From a virus, in the IMG/VR virus record IMGVR_UViG_3300047496_000172, positions 42,579-106,578 of that record: 64,000 bases of DNA; one strand, written 5' to 3'. This document shows, in pieces, positions 48,887-57,694 of the stretch. Position numbers and translations under genes: made by a program. Under the pieces are notes generated by a model. The model was not told the DNA's origin, did not search any database, and worked only from the letters and a program-made list of their open reading frames with translations. Numbering within the stretch: position 1 is the first letter of the stretch; every line of letters starts with the position of its first letter.

Positions 48887-50707
48887 ATGGTAGATTCCAC
48901 TCTCAATTCATTTATTAGTCGCGGCCCTTCTACTAATAGAATAGCCTATACACCTTCTCCACCTACCCCAGCGGTTGGTGCAGATTTAGGATATTTTTGG
49001 TTCGAAACTGATACCGGATATCTGTATTCCTGGAATGGAAGTTCTTGGATAAATCTCACTATAAGTTCAAGTAATGATCCTAATCTCAAAGGACTTATTC
49101 AACTTATTGATTTTACGACTGTATCCGGGCCATCTGTTTTAGATAACATTAATGGTAATAATGTTTTCATCGTAAACTATTCTTCAGGTGCTGCTTCAGG
49201 TTTAGGCTATGAAACTAATGGCTCTAGTAGTTATATAAATGCTGGTCCCTGTGCTATGGGTAGATATGAATTTACTATAGCAATTCGTTTCAAAACAACT
49301 TCAAATACAACTGGTCCTCAATATTTTACAGACCCAAGTTTATATAATCTCGCTCTTAGTGGAATTGGATACGATAGTGGACTTACAGTTCATAATGGTT
49401 ATGCAGCTACGTGGGGATCGTGGAACACCAGTGCTGATTATAATTATGTATCCTCGATTTTAGTAAATGATGGTAATTTTCATACAATAGTTTGGACTTC
49501 TGATGGTAAAACAGTAAAAGTTTATGTCGATGGGGTAAATGCCGGAATCGATTATACCGGAACATTTAATTTACCTTACGGCAATCGTCCCGGTAGTGTG
49601 GCATATGACTATCCTTATATGGGCGCAGTTAATGTAAGCGATTTTGAAGGTGGTTTCTATGGCGGCCTTGACGCAACTTTTTCTCAATTAAGAGTGTATT
49701 CATACGGAATGACTTCTGGTGAAGTTGCAGCCTTAGATTTAACACAAAATTTAGTTGATATCACAACAAGTATTAGTAGCCCATTATACTATCCATCTGA
49801 ACCAAAAGGTCGTCTAACTCTTACGTCTGGCACGCCAATAATGTCGGCAGATGTTGTAGGCGGAACTTCAATATATTTCACTCCATATAAAGGTAAAAGT
49901 TTAGATTTATATGACGGAACAAATTGGAAGCCATATTCTTATTCAGAATTGACTTTAGCGTTGGACACATCGAACCATGTCTCTGGACATATTTACGATA
50001 TTTTTGTTTTCAAGCAATCTGGCACGATAACGATTGGCGCCGGTCCTGCATGGTCATCTTCTTCAGCACGAGGAACGGGAACGGGAACAACTGAATTAGA
50101 TTTTTCTCTTGGATTACCTACAAATAAAAACGTCATAACATTAACAAATGGTTCTGGTGGTGGTTATACTAATATTTCAGTGAATACCGCGTTATATGTT
50201 GGTTCATTTTATGCAACAGGCAATGGTCAGACTTCCCAACAATTCAATCCAGCCCCGGCAAATGGCGGGGCAAATCCTTTTATGGCATTATATAATGGAT
50301 ATCATAGAGCATTGGCGACTTGCCAAAATTTTGATGACACACTTGGAAATTCATCTCAAAGCGGTGGTTGGCAACCATTACGAAACAGCACTTCTAATAG
50401 AATAACATTTTTAGATGGTCTCGGACAATCTCAAATCGAAGGATGGTGTTCAGTATATTCTAGTGGAAATGCTAATGGGGGTATGAATTTTGATAGTGTG
50501 TCGGCTGTTCCTAAAATATGGTTTCAAGCGGATGGGTCTGGCACTAAATTTGTGACGGATCAATGGGCAGCCCAACTTGGTCTTCATTATGTTCAACAAA
50601 TGATGTCGGCGGTCGGCCTCGGCGTCGGAAGTATAAATTTTTACACCAACGCATCGGCTCCTTATGCCTATCAAATTCAAAATCTTAGAGTATCATTGGA
50701 ACTATAA
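48887..50707 (+). CDS. Tail-fibre protein with LamG-like domain
   Basis: 606 residues. N-terminus MVDSTLNSFISRGPSTNRIA, with GYFWFETDTGYLYSWNGSSW. The middle is LamG/concanavalin-like (FHTIVWTSDGKTVKVYVDGV). The C-terminal half begins at a 40-bp DNA segment shared with the next gene (SEPKGRLTLTSGTPIM). A receptor-binding candidate. Confidence 0.8.
   Translation: MVDSTLNSFISRGPSTNRIAYTPSPPTPAVGADLGYFWFETDTGYLYSWNGSSWINLTISSSNDPNLKGLIQLIDFTTVSGPSVLDNINGNNVFIVNYSSGAASGLGYETNGSSSYINAGPCAMGRYEFTIAIRFKTTSNTTGPQYFTDPSLYNLALSGIGYDSGLTVHNGYAATWGSWNTSADYNYVSSILVNDGNFHTIVWTSDGKTVKVYVDGVNAGIDYTGTFNLPYGNRPGSVAYDYPYMGAVNVSDFEGGFYGGLDATFSQLRVYSYGMTSGEVAALDLTQNLVDITTSISSPLYYPSEPKGRLTLTSGTPIMSADVVGGTSIYFTPYKGKSLDLYDGTNWKPYSYSELTLALDTSNHVSGHIYDIFVFKQSGTITIGAGPAWSSSSARGTGTGTTELDFSLGLPTNKNVITLTNGSGGGYTNISVNTALYVGSFYATGNGQTSQQFNPAPANGGANPFMALYNGYHRALATCQNFDDTLGNSSQSGGWQPLRNSTSNRITFLDGLGQSQIEGWCSVYSSGNANGGMNFDSVSAVPKIWFQADGSGTKFVTDQWAAQLGLHYVQQMMSAVGLGVGSINFYTNASAPYAYQIQNLRVSLEL
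49785..49824 (+). repeat. 40-bp direct repeat, copy 1
   Basis: Identical to 51393-51432. It encodes YYPSEPKGRLTLT in two neighbouring fibre genes and marks a likely domain-swap point. Confidence 0.85.
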
Positions 50708-52309
50708 ATGGCTGATTCAACTCTTAATTCATTCTTAGCAAGTGGCACTTCTACTGAGAGATTAGCTTTTACACCTAATCCTCCAACGCCTCCGTCTGGA
50801 CCTAATCCAGGGTATTTCTGGTTCGAAACGGATACAGGTATAACTTATAGTTGGAATGGCACACAGTGGGTTCCTCTTGGAATGGTGTCAAACATCCAAT
50901 TAGTTTCTAAACAATCAGTCTCCAATGTTTCAGAAGTAGATTTTACTGGTTTAGTTGCTGGATTTGATTATTTTGTTACCGCAAGCGAAGTATCTTCAAA
51001 TGGTTCTAGCACGCATCCTCGTGTCCAAGTCGGGTATGGATCACCAATTACATGGGATACTACTGATTCAAATTATAATTCTGGTGGAGCATCTTATGAA
51101 GGAACTGGATTTGGGGGAACTTCCGGATGGAAGCTCATGGGTGAGGATGATGTATTAGCATACGACGGAATGATTTTTGAATTATTTGGTGAAGTTGAAA
51201 ATGTTTCTCAACATCATTTTAAATCATTTTATAGTAGAGCGGTATCATTTACCGGTGGTAGTTATGGTGTTTCTACTCCGAGAGCAGTAAATGGTTTACG
51301 TTTTTATATGAATTCTGGAAATATCTCAGGAAATTTTTATCTTTATTCTCGTAGCAAATCTACAAGTGTAGTTAATGATCCAAGCCAAGTCCTATACTAT
51401 CCATCTGAACCAAAAGGTCGTCTAACTCTTACTTCCAATACGCCGGTAATGATAGCAGATGTTGTCAATAGCTCTAATGTATATTTCACTCCATATAAAG
51501 GTAAAAGTCTTGATATATTCGATGGAAACTCTTGGAAACCTTATACATTTTCAGAACTACATTTGATATTAGATGCTACTAATCATGTAATTGGAAATAT
51601 TTATGACATTTATACCTTTAAAGATTCTGGTGTAATCAAAATAGGTGCGGGACCAGCATGGGCGAATTCTGTTGCCGGAAGTTCTTCAAGAGGAACCGGA
51701 GCAGGAACAACAGAAATAGACAAATCGCAGGGACTTTGGACAAATAGTAATCAAATAAATCTCATTAACAATAGCGTCGTATATTCAAACGTTGCTGTTA
51801 ATACTGCATTATATGTTGGCTCATTATATACAACATATAATGCAGCAGCCTCGATGCAATTTAATCCTGGTGCGGCAAGTGGCGGGAGTAATTCCTACTT
51901 GGCCTTATATAATCCATATAATAAAGTTTCAATATCTTCATATTCTTCTGAATCGGCCGGTGGTTTTACGACAACTAATGCAACACCTGAACCTCTAAAT
52001 GGAAGCACTCATAATCGTATCAATGTGTTGGATGGGTTGGGAGATATTTTTGTTGAGTTAAATTGGAGTAGCTATGTCATTTGTCCAGGCGGCGGTGTTC
52101 AATCTGGGATTGATGTCATTCGAAATGCAATAAGCGGATTTGGTTCAAATCTAACACCAAGAACACAATTTAATGGCCTTATTATCCTGCCGGGCAATAA
52201 CACATGGACACCATTACTTGGTTTTTCCTACTATCAACTTTTACAGTTTACCAGTGGTGGAACAGCCACTTACTACAATGGTTTGATAAATGTTAATTTA
52301 AACATGTGA
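50708..52309 (+). CDS. Tail-fibre protein, paralogue of 48887
   Basis: 533 residues. The N-terminus (MADSTLNSFLASGTSTERLA, GYFWFETDTGITYSWNGTQW) and C-terminal half match the upstream gene; the middle domain differs completely. Domain replacement between copies is apparent. Convergent with gltX, overlapping 37 nt. Confidence 0.8.
   Translation: MADSTLNSFLASGTSTERLAFTPNPPTPPSGPNPGYFWFETDTGITYSWNGTQWVPLGMVSNIQLVSKQSVSNVSEVDFTGLVAGFDYFVTASEVSSNGSSTHPRVQVGYGSPITWDTTDSNYNSGGASYEGTGFGGTSGWKLMGEDDVLAYDGMIFELFGEVENVSQHHFKSFYSRAVSFTGGSYGVSTPRAVNGLRFYMNSGNISGNFYLYSRSKSTSVVNDPSQVLYYPSEPKGRLTLTSNTPVMIADVVNSSNVYFTPYKGKSLDIFDGNSWKPYTFSELHLILDATNHVIGNIYDIYTFKDSGVIKIGAGPAWANSVAGSSSRGTGAGTTEIDKSQGLWTNSNQINLINNSVVYSNVAVNTALYVGSLYTTYNAAASMQFNPGAASGGSNSYLALYNPYNKVSISSYSSESAGGFTTTNATPEPLNGSTHNRINVLDGLGDIFVELNWSSYVICPGGGVQSGIDVIRNAISGFGSNLTPRTQFNGLIILPGNNTWTPLLGFSYYQLLQFTSGGTATYYNGLINVNLNM
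51393..51432 (+). repeat. 40-bp direct repeat, copy 2
   Basis: Perfect copy of 49785-49824 at the junction between the variable middle and conserved C-terminal part of the fibre. Confidence 0.85.
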
Positions 52310-53712
52310 CTTGCATCGGAAAGTAAAGCCCCTCTACAAAGCCGCTCCAAGCTTCTTTCCTTACCAATAGCAGCCAAACATGTTCCAAGGTCAGGAGCAA
52401 CCGTAGCACCCGTCAGAGCCGATCTAATAACCGGCCCAATAACCTTCATCGGAATGTTCTCAGCATCTGCCAAATCATGAATAAGTTTATTCAGATATGC
52501 CGCACCAAAATTGCTGCAAATAGCTAAACCTTTTGACACCATATTAAGAATGTCGCGAGAACCGTCCTTAGAGAGAACTGCCTTGGCTTTGTCATCGTAA
52601 GTAATATCGGTGATAGCAAAAGTCATGTTTTTCGCCAAAGCTTCCACAGTAGGGGAACCTTCTACAAAAAGCGAAACCAGTTCATCAAGACGCGTGTAAG
52701 CATCAAGATAAAGAGCCATTTCTTTTAGATATGGATCAACCAACTTTACCAAACGATGAGTATCGGCATTGATAAGGTAATGACTATTGATATGGTTCAG
52801 TTTCTTGAAGTCGAACCTTGCTGGCGAAGAAACTACATCCTTGATAGCAAACCAAGCAGCGGCTTCATCATCAGAAAAGATTTCTGAATCTCCATGACCC
52901 CAACCAAGTCTTGTCAGATAATTACGCATAGCTTCAGGTAGATAACCCTTATCTGCAAAATCTGTAACAGATGCGGCGCCATGTCGTTTAGAAAGCTTCT
53001 TTCCATCTTCCCCATGAATTAGAGGAATATGAGCGAATTCTGGAACAGACCATCCCATAGCTTCATAGATAAGCTTTTGACGAGGCGTATTGTTAACATG
53101 ATCATCCCCACGAATGATCACGTTCACTCCGCTGTCATGGTCGTCCACAACTACGGCAAGATTATAGGTCGGCGATCCATCAGAACGAAGCAATACAAGA
53201 TCATCAAGATTTTCGTTGTCAAATGAAACAGTGCCTTTGACCAAATCATTGATCACGGTTTTGCCAGTCGTCGGACCCTTGAACCGAACAACATACGATC
53301 CAGAAATAGTCGGAAGTGTTCTTTCTTTTGGAATGCCATCTCGCCAAGTTGAACGAAATGCCTTACCTCTATTGGCGGCTTTCCACGCAGCGGTCTCTTC
53401 GGTTGTCATATAACACAGGTAAGCCTTGCCAGAGGCTACGAGAGCCTTTACGACTTCTTTGTGCCTCTCAGCCCGCGAAGCTTGGAAAACAGGCTCTCCG
53501 TCGAACTCTAGGCCCAACCATTTAAATCCATTAAAAATCGCTGCTACAGAATCATCCGTAGAGCGTTCCTTATCAGTATCTTCAATACGAAGAATGCACT
53601 TTCCTCCCATATGCTTTGCATAAATCAGATTGAACAAAGCAGTTCTCGCTGAACCTATATGTATTGAGCCAGACGGACTCGGACTGAACCTAGTTACTAT
53701 TTCTCTTGTCAT
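52273..53712 (-). CDS. gltX: Glutamyl-tRNA synthetase
   Basis: 479 residues from ATG 53712 (MTREIVTRFSPSPSGSIHIG), chosen over 53718 by homology. Rossmann motif HIGSARTALFN, LRIEDTDKERS, the class-defining GDDHVNNTPRQ and the KMSKS equivalent KKLSKRHG. Full length with an anticodon-binding domain. Second phage aminoacyl-tRNA synthetase in the window. Overlaps the homing endonuclease gene upstream by 23 nt. Confidence 0.95.
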   Translation of the reverse strand: MTREIVTRFSPSPSGSIHIGSARTALFNLIYAKHMGGKCILRIEDTDKERSTDDSVAAIFNGFKWLGLEFDGEPVFQASRAERHKEVVKALVASGKAYLCYMTTEETAAWKAANRGKAFRSTWRDGIPKERTLPTISGSYVVRFKGPTTGKTVINDLVKGTVSFDNENLDDLVLLRSDGSPTYNLAVVVDDHDSGVNVIIRGDDHVNNTPRQKLIYEAMGWSVPEFAHIPLIHGEDGKKLSKRHGAASVTDFADKGYLPEAMRNYLTRLGWGHGDSEIFSDDEAAAWFAIKDVVSSPARFDFKKLNHINSHYLINADTHRLVKLVDPYLKEMALYLDAYTRLDELVSLFVEGSPTVEALAKNMTFAITDITYDDKAKAVLSKDGSRDILNMVSKGLAICSNFGAAYLNKLIHDLADAENIPMKVIGPVIRSALTGATVAPDLGTCLAAIGKERSLERLCRGALLSDASHMFKLTFIKPL

Positions 53713-54721
53713 AATCATTTTCCCACATTGTTACCACGTTGTATCCTGCTAAACGAAGCGTCTCTTCTGATAACATAGTTTTTTCAAATAGCAAGCCAAA
53801 AGTGCATTTAGTGCTTTTATTATATTTGGTGTGATTCGTCGTTTTTGGATTACCATGCCAATAATCACCATGAAACAAATAAACAGTATTAGTATTTGGA
53901 TCATATCCATCGACATATAATCTTATTTTTTTGATAAAATATTGCCGTTCTGGGATATTCAAACTATCTAACCACTCTATCTCTTTTTTAGAACTTCTGT
54001 ATGTTTTGCTACTAGCATTCCTTTTATCATTGATTGATTGTAGCTCTTCGTCTGTTTTATTAGCCCAAGCCAAAGACATTTTTCTTGAAGTTTCTTTCAA
54101 TTCTTCTGGCGTTTTTTTATCACGTGTTAATTTTCTTTTTTCAAGTATAGAATTAAGTTCATCTTTTGATTTGTTAAGCCATGTAGAAGAGCATTGGTTT
54201 TTAAAATCGTCAGAACGAGGAAGAGAAGATGTTTTGATTGATTGAGGAGTCTGACCAGGATTTGAAACTCCATATTTTTTAATCATTGTATTGAATGTTT
54301 TAGTTTTTATTGCTGCATTAGTTATAGGATAACCACCATAACGGGCATTTAAAGTATTTCTAATTTTTTCTTTGGTGTCCGATGCTTGGCACGTATATTC
54401 TACACCATATTTGGTTAAATTAGTTTGAATTATTTTATTTCTTACGCTTTCTAAGGTCATAGGGTTATCTACGCCGTATTTTTCCATGAATACGTCTTTT
54501 ACTTTTTGTTTTATTTCTGGTAGTTTCATGGGGTTATCTACGCCGTATTTTTCAATATTACGCGCAGCTTTTCTTTTTTGATATTCTGGGTCTAATTGTC
54601 GTAATGTATTTCTTTTTCGAGAAGCTGGGCAACTACTTCCATTTTTAGAACAACTCCAAAGTTTCTTTCTTTTATTGAAGAAAGTTCCTTCTTCTCCGCA
54701 ACCATAATAACAAATCATCAT
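53690..54721 (-). CDS. Homing-endonuclease-like protein with YGVDNP repeats
   Basis: 343 residues. The N-terminal zinc-ribbon-like head has Cys pairs. Then come repeated IEKYGVDNPM / MEKYGVDNPM / TKYGVEYTC / KKYGVSNPG units that read DNA in this family. The C-terminal nuclease domain (YVDGYDPNTNTVYLFHGDYW, VVTMWENDYD) is of Vsr/EDxHD type. Free-standing homing nucleases often sit next to conserved genes such as gltX. GGAGG lies before the ATG. Confidence 0.72.
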   Translation of the reverse strand: MMICYYGCGEEGTFFNKRKKLWSCSKNGSSCPASRKRNTLRQLDPEYQKRKAARNIEKYGVDNPMKLPEIKQKVKDVFMEKYGVDNPMTLESVRNKIIQTNLTKYGVEYTCQASDTKEKIRNTLNARYGGYPITNAAIKTKTFNTMIKKYGVSNPGQTPQSIKTSSLPRSDDFKNQCSSTWLNKSKDELNSILEKRKLTRDKKTPEELKETSRKMSLAWANKTDEELQSINDKRNASSKTYRSSKKEIEWLDSLNIPERQYFIKKIRLYVDGYDPNTNTVYLFHGDYWHGNPKTTNHTKYNKSTKCTFGLLFEKTMLSEETLRLAGYNVVTMWENDYDKRNSN

Positions 54722-54746
54722 TTTTTATATCCTCCAATTATAATTG

Positions 54747-54754
54747 TATTTATC
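54747..54754 (-). promoter_or_regulatory. T4-type late promoter GATAAATA
   Basis: Minus strand, about 25 nt before ATG 54721, with GGAGG in the leader. Confidence 0.5.
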
Positions 54755-54787
54755 ATAAAGGAGGTATTCGAATGGCAAACTATATAA

Positions 54788-55285
54788 TTACTCCATAATT
54801 AGTTTTGCCATCGTCAAATCTTTTAGAGACGAAAAACAAAAAGTTATTTCGTTATTTTCTTCGACCAGAGGCAGCAACCGTGTATCTGTTGGGTCAGTGT
54901 TATATTCTTCAATAAAATATGTCCAAGGTCCAAAGTTATGGATATTCATACTTTTTATAGATTCAACGAAATCATATAAAACAAGTGATGGGAATAGATT
55001 TTTCTTCTTTATAGTGAATTCGTATAATGAAGTATTATCTACAAAAAAAGTTCGTTTTCTAGGAAAATCTGATGAAAGTTTTCCATGTCGCGTATAATAC
55101 AATGCTTCTTTTGAATATAATTCAGGATTAATGCAGTTTAGTTCCTTCAATGCATTTAAATAGGTTTTCATTTTAGTCAATGCAATTTTATATTTCGTAA
55201 AATCACTGACGAATTTTCGTGTTAATACTATAAAGCTTGGATATTCATTTAAAATAGATTCTACATGTTTTCGTGAATACTGCAT
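54788..55285 (-). CDS. Hypothetical protein, TMAKLIME-tail family
   Basis: 165 residues ending SSLKDLTMAKLIME. Paralogue of the next gene upstream (NFGPWTYFIEE against NFGKWTYYIEE). The tail may be a variant of the FKMRW signature. RBS GGAG overlaps the previous stop. Confidence 0.68.
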   Translation of the reverse strand: MQYSRKHVESILNEYPSFIVLTRKFVSDFTKYKIALTKMKTYLNALKELNCINPELYSKEALYYTRHGKLSSDFPRKRTFFVDNTSLYEFTIKKKNLFPSLVLYDFVESIKSMNIHNFGPWTYFIEEYNTDPTDTRLLPLVEENNEITFCFSSLKDLTMAKLIME

Positions 55286-55288
55286 AGT

Positions 55289-55954
55289 CTACTCCATGAT
55301 AAGTTTTGCCATTGTGGCATCGATCAGAGATGAGAAACCAAAGATTAATTTATTTTTTTCTACTTTATTGAAGTCTGAATTTTCTTCTATGTAGTAGGTC
55401 CATTTTCCAAAATTGTGAATTCTGGTATTCTGTAATGAATATCCAAAATTGAAAAGAGCCAAAGCAGGTTGTAGGACTACCATCTCTATATGAAATGGAT
55501 ATACATCAATCAGCCTACCAAATTTATAGTTATAAAATAATGGATGAATACAGTTAACTTCCTCTAATTCGGTAAATTCTAATAAAGAATATAGGTGAAA
55601 ATTTAATAAATTATTACCGGCACTACTGGAAACGAGGTATATCCACTGTCTATACAAAGCTCTGAAACTCGGCAAGACTGCAAGATCGGTGAAATATCGC
55701 TCTCTTTCTTTTTGTAAAAGTTTTTTCTCTTCTTCTTGATCATAGAATAATCTTTGCTCAGAAGTCATTTCCCTAAGCATTCGTTGAAGAACTTTAGCTT
55801 TGCGTTTTTTCTCTGTTTCATAGGAGAAGTTTCGCCATTTGTGGCATCGATCAGAGATGAGAAACCAAAGATTATTTGTTATCTTCATTGGACAAATGAT
55901 GTCATAATTTCCCATCATGAAAAGGTGTGTCCCAATCAGCATCTCCATAACCAC
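55289..55954 (-). CDS. Hypothetical protein, TMAKLIME-tail family; start uncertain
   Basis: Up to 221 residues ending SSLIDATMAKLIME. The N-terminal part (LWFLISDRCHKWRNFS) is read from a 36-bp segment that is a frame-shifted copy of the gene's own 3' end, so the real start may be further in, for example near the KRKAKVLQRMLREM helix. Function unknown. Confidence 0.55.
   Translation of the reverse strand: MVMEMLIGTHLFMMGNYDIICPMKITNNLWFLISDRCHKWRNFSYETEKKRKAKVLQRMLREMTSEQRLFYDQEEEKKLLQKERERYFTDLAVLPSFRALYRQWIYLVSSSAGNNLLNFHLYSLLEFTELEEVNCIHPLFYNYKFGRLIDVYPFHIEMVVLQPALALFNFGYSLQNTRIHNFGKWTYYIEENSDFNKVEKNKLIFGFSSLIDATMAKLIME
55312..55347. repeat. 36-bp direct repeat, copy 1
   Basis: The 3' end of gene 55289 (encoding FGFSSLIDAT). 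Identical to 55839-55874. Confidence 0.8.
55839..55874. repeat. 36-bp direct repeat, copy 2
   Basis: A perfect copy of the 3'-end segment lying at the 5' end of the same ORF in another frame. Probably the scar of a deleted third paralogue. Confidence 0.8.
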
Positions 55955-56213
55955 CCATGGCTAATTCCTCCTGAGACATAGGACGATCATCCACATCATC
56001 GCCAGGATCAAAGATGCTGGTATAAGGTTTCAAAGCAGGTTGATGGCGCATGACTCGATGAATAATGTTAGCATATTGGCCAGTGCGAGCCTCTTGTTTC
56101 TTGGCTTTGCAAGATTTCGAGCAAAACTTTCCCCACCCTCTATTCACGTCGGCGCGGCGCGCAGAGAAGGTTGTCTTGCAACAACCGCAAACAACTTTAA
56201 CCATCATTACCAT
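55902..56213 (-). CDS. Zinc-ribbon phage protein
   Basis: 103 residues: MVKVVCGCCKTTFSARRADV, then RGWGKFCSKSCKAKKQE. The C-x2-C ... C-x3-C ribbon is a widespread small phage family. Acidic C-terminus. Start adjacent to the previous stop; several ATGs are close together. Confidence 0.75.
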   Translation of the reverse strand: MVMMVKVVCGCCKTTFSARRADVNRGWGKFCSKSCKAKKQEARTGQYANIIHRVMRHQPALKPYTSIFDPGDDVDDRPMSQEELAMGGYGDADWDTPFHDGKL

Positions 56214-56588
56214 TTATGATACCTTATTCAAGAGACCCAAAGCTTTTAGTTCTTCCTGAGACAATTTTGCCATACCCGAGGAACGCAATTCCGCCTCACG
56301 CTGAGCCTTCGCTTCGACTTCACGCCGAAGCAGGTCTTCTGTCTGGTGATTTTCCCACCAAGTCATCAACTCTTCCCGCCTAATACCAGCTTCCCGCCAA
56401 TTAATGAAATCAAATAGATTGTCGGAGTAGACTGCCGGTCTCAAGATTCTTATAGTATCAACTGCGTTGTCTAGTGCGGTCATCGACGCACAAAGAGATG
56501 CCTTAAAAAACTCCAATCTCTCACGAAGGTCAGCCAATTCTTGACCCATGGCCCTGGTATCAGGGTAACTATCATCACGACAAGCCAT
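56214..56588 (-). CDS. Small hypothetical protein (MACRDD type)
   Basis: 124 residues from ATG 56588 (AAGGAGAATATTG upstream). MACRDDSYPDTRAMGQELAD opens a helical protein with a C-terminal coil (RREVEAKAQREAELRSSG). I recognise the MACRDD opening from other phages. Function unknown. Confidence 0.68.
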   Translation of the reverse strand: MACRDDSYPDTRAMGQELADLRERLEFFKASLCASMTALDNAVDTIRILRPAVYSDNLFDFINWREAGIRREELMTWWENHQTEDLLRREVEAKAQREAELRSSGMAKLSQEELKALGLLNKVS

Positions 56589-57162
56589 CAATATTCTCCT
56601 TCAAACTACGAAATGTTAAACTAATCCTCGGTATCTTAACCACGAAACCCGCCTTAGGAATGGAATGCAAATGTGTATCTTGCATACCGGCATGCATCAA
56701 GAATAAAGAACCCGGTTCCAAAAAGATTTCTCCTTTTTCGCCCGTTTCTTTTTCCAAGAATTTAATCAAACGTCCAGAGCCAACCGTTACGACCGCGATG
56801 GGACGTTCGTGATTAATGCCTGGATCATCATCGGCATGAAATCCAAGATGATCCCTGGCAGTCTCATACCCATTCAAAAAACACGCAGCGTAGCGGAAGT
56901 TCAACAAAGCTTCCAGACGATCAGACACGCTCTCAATTGAAGGATGAGTTACGTTAGGTTCATAAGTTCTTTGACCGGCACCGCTGCCATAGGTATAGGA
57001 TCGATTGAAAATATTGGTCCAATATTCTCTACGTGGCGCAAACTCACGTTTTTCCCATGCCAATTCGTTCCACAAAGTGGAAAAGATGATCTCGTGATCA
57101 TCTACGAATTCCGGAATATATGTTACGGGCGCGGTCATGCACACATCATGATTATTCGGCAT
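56575..57162 (-). CDS. AlkB-like 2OG-Fe(II) dioxygenase
   Basis: 195 residues. FLNGYETARDHLGFHADDDP carries HxD, DTHLHSIPKA the distal H, and PRISLTFR the 2-oxoglutarate-binding R-x5-R. It oxidatively demethylates nucleic acid bases or hydroxylates another substrate. An ATG 24 nt inside is an alternative start. Overlaps both neighbours. Confidence 0.87.
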   Translation of the reverse strand: MPNNHDVCMTAPVTYIPEFVDDHEIIFSTLWNELAWEKREFAPRREYWTNIFNRSYTYGSGAGQRTYEPNVTHPSIESVSDRLEALLNFRYAACFLNGYETARDHLGFHADDDPGINHERPIAVVTVGSGRLIKFLEKETGEKGEIFLEPGSLFLMHAGMQDTHLHSIPKAGFVVKIPRISLTFRSLKENIDGLS

Positions 57163-57523
57163 CGGTAGAAGCCTTTCCAGTATCCTTGTTGCGCTTCCAC
57201 TTCGCCAGCTTTACTTCTATCAATCTGGCGACTTCCGCTTGAATTTCTTCTGATGTTGCGGCTGTTTGATCTGGCATAGGTGTGAGAACGCAATCGTAAC
57301 TCACAATAAGCAAGTCACTCAATTCTTCTCGAACATCATCCCAAGTCTTTTGTTTGCCATTGCCATCACTGGTGACGTTAAGATAAGCTTCGGCCGCTTC
57401 TCCCAATTCTTCACTCAGCTTCAGAATACGCCGCGCAAGATTTTCATGATTTCTGGTCAAATTGGCATTGTAAATTGCTTGACCAATTTCATCAAACTTG
57501 AGAGTCGGTTGAACTAACTTCAT
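57152..57523 (-). CDS. MazG-like nucleotide pyrophosphohydrolase
   Basis: 123 residues from ATG 57523 (GGAGACAAAGA upstream). KLSEELGEAAEAYLN and WDDVREELSDLLIV give the E-x2-E ... E-x2-D metal sites of MazG-type enzymes. It hydrolyses NTPs or, in phages, may lower (p)ppGpp signalling. In-frame ATG at 57580 is disfavoured. Confidence 0.78.
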   Translation of the reverse strand: MKLVQPTLKFDEIGQAIYNANLTRNHENLARRILKLSEELGEAAEAYLNVTSDGNGKQKTWDDVREELSDLLIVSYDCVLTPMPDQTAATSEEIQAEVARLIEVKLAKWKRNKDTGKASTDAE

Positions 57524-57569
57524 TCTTTGTCTCCAAAGTGTTTGTGGTATATCTACCAAAAAATAGTTT

Positions 57570-57597
57570 TTGACAGCCATAAAATCATAGATAGTGT
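57570..57597 (+). promoter_or_regulatory. Sigma-70-like promoter
   Basis: TTGACA (57570-57575), 16 nt and TAGTGT (57592-57597), before a 24-codon ORF. Confidence 0.4.
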
Positions 57598-57619
57598 TTT
57601 AGTAAATGTGGAGGCCAAG

Positions 57620-57694
57620 ATGGAAGTTCGACCGAATTATAATTATCTCCGAGTTTTAGAAGACATCAGAGCTTGGCCGTTGAGAGTTTGGTGA
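57620..57694 (+). CDS. 24-residue ORF with strong ribosome site
   Basis: MEVRPNYNYLRVLEDIRAWP, then LRVW. GGAGG precedes the ATG. The 3' part overlaps the convergent glycosyltransferase gene. A real peptide or the start of a truncated gene. Confidence 0.35.
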   Translation: MEVRPNYNYLRVLEDIRAWPLRVW

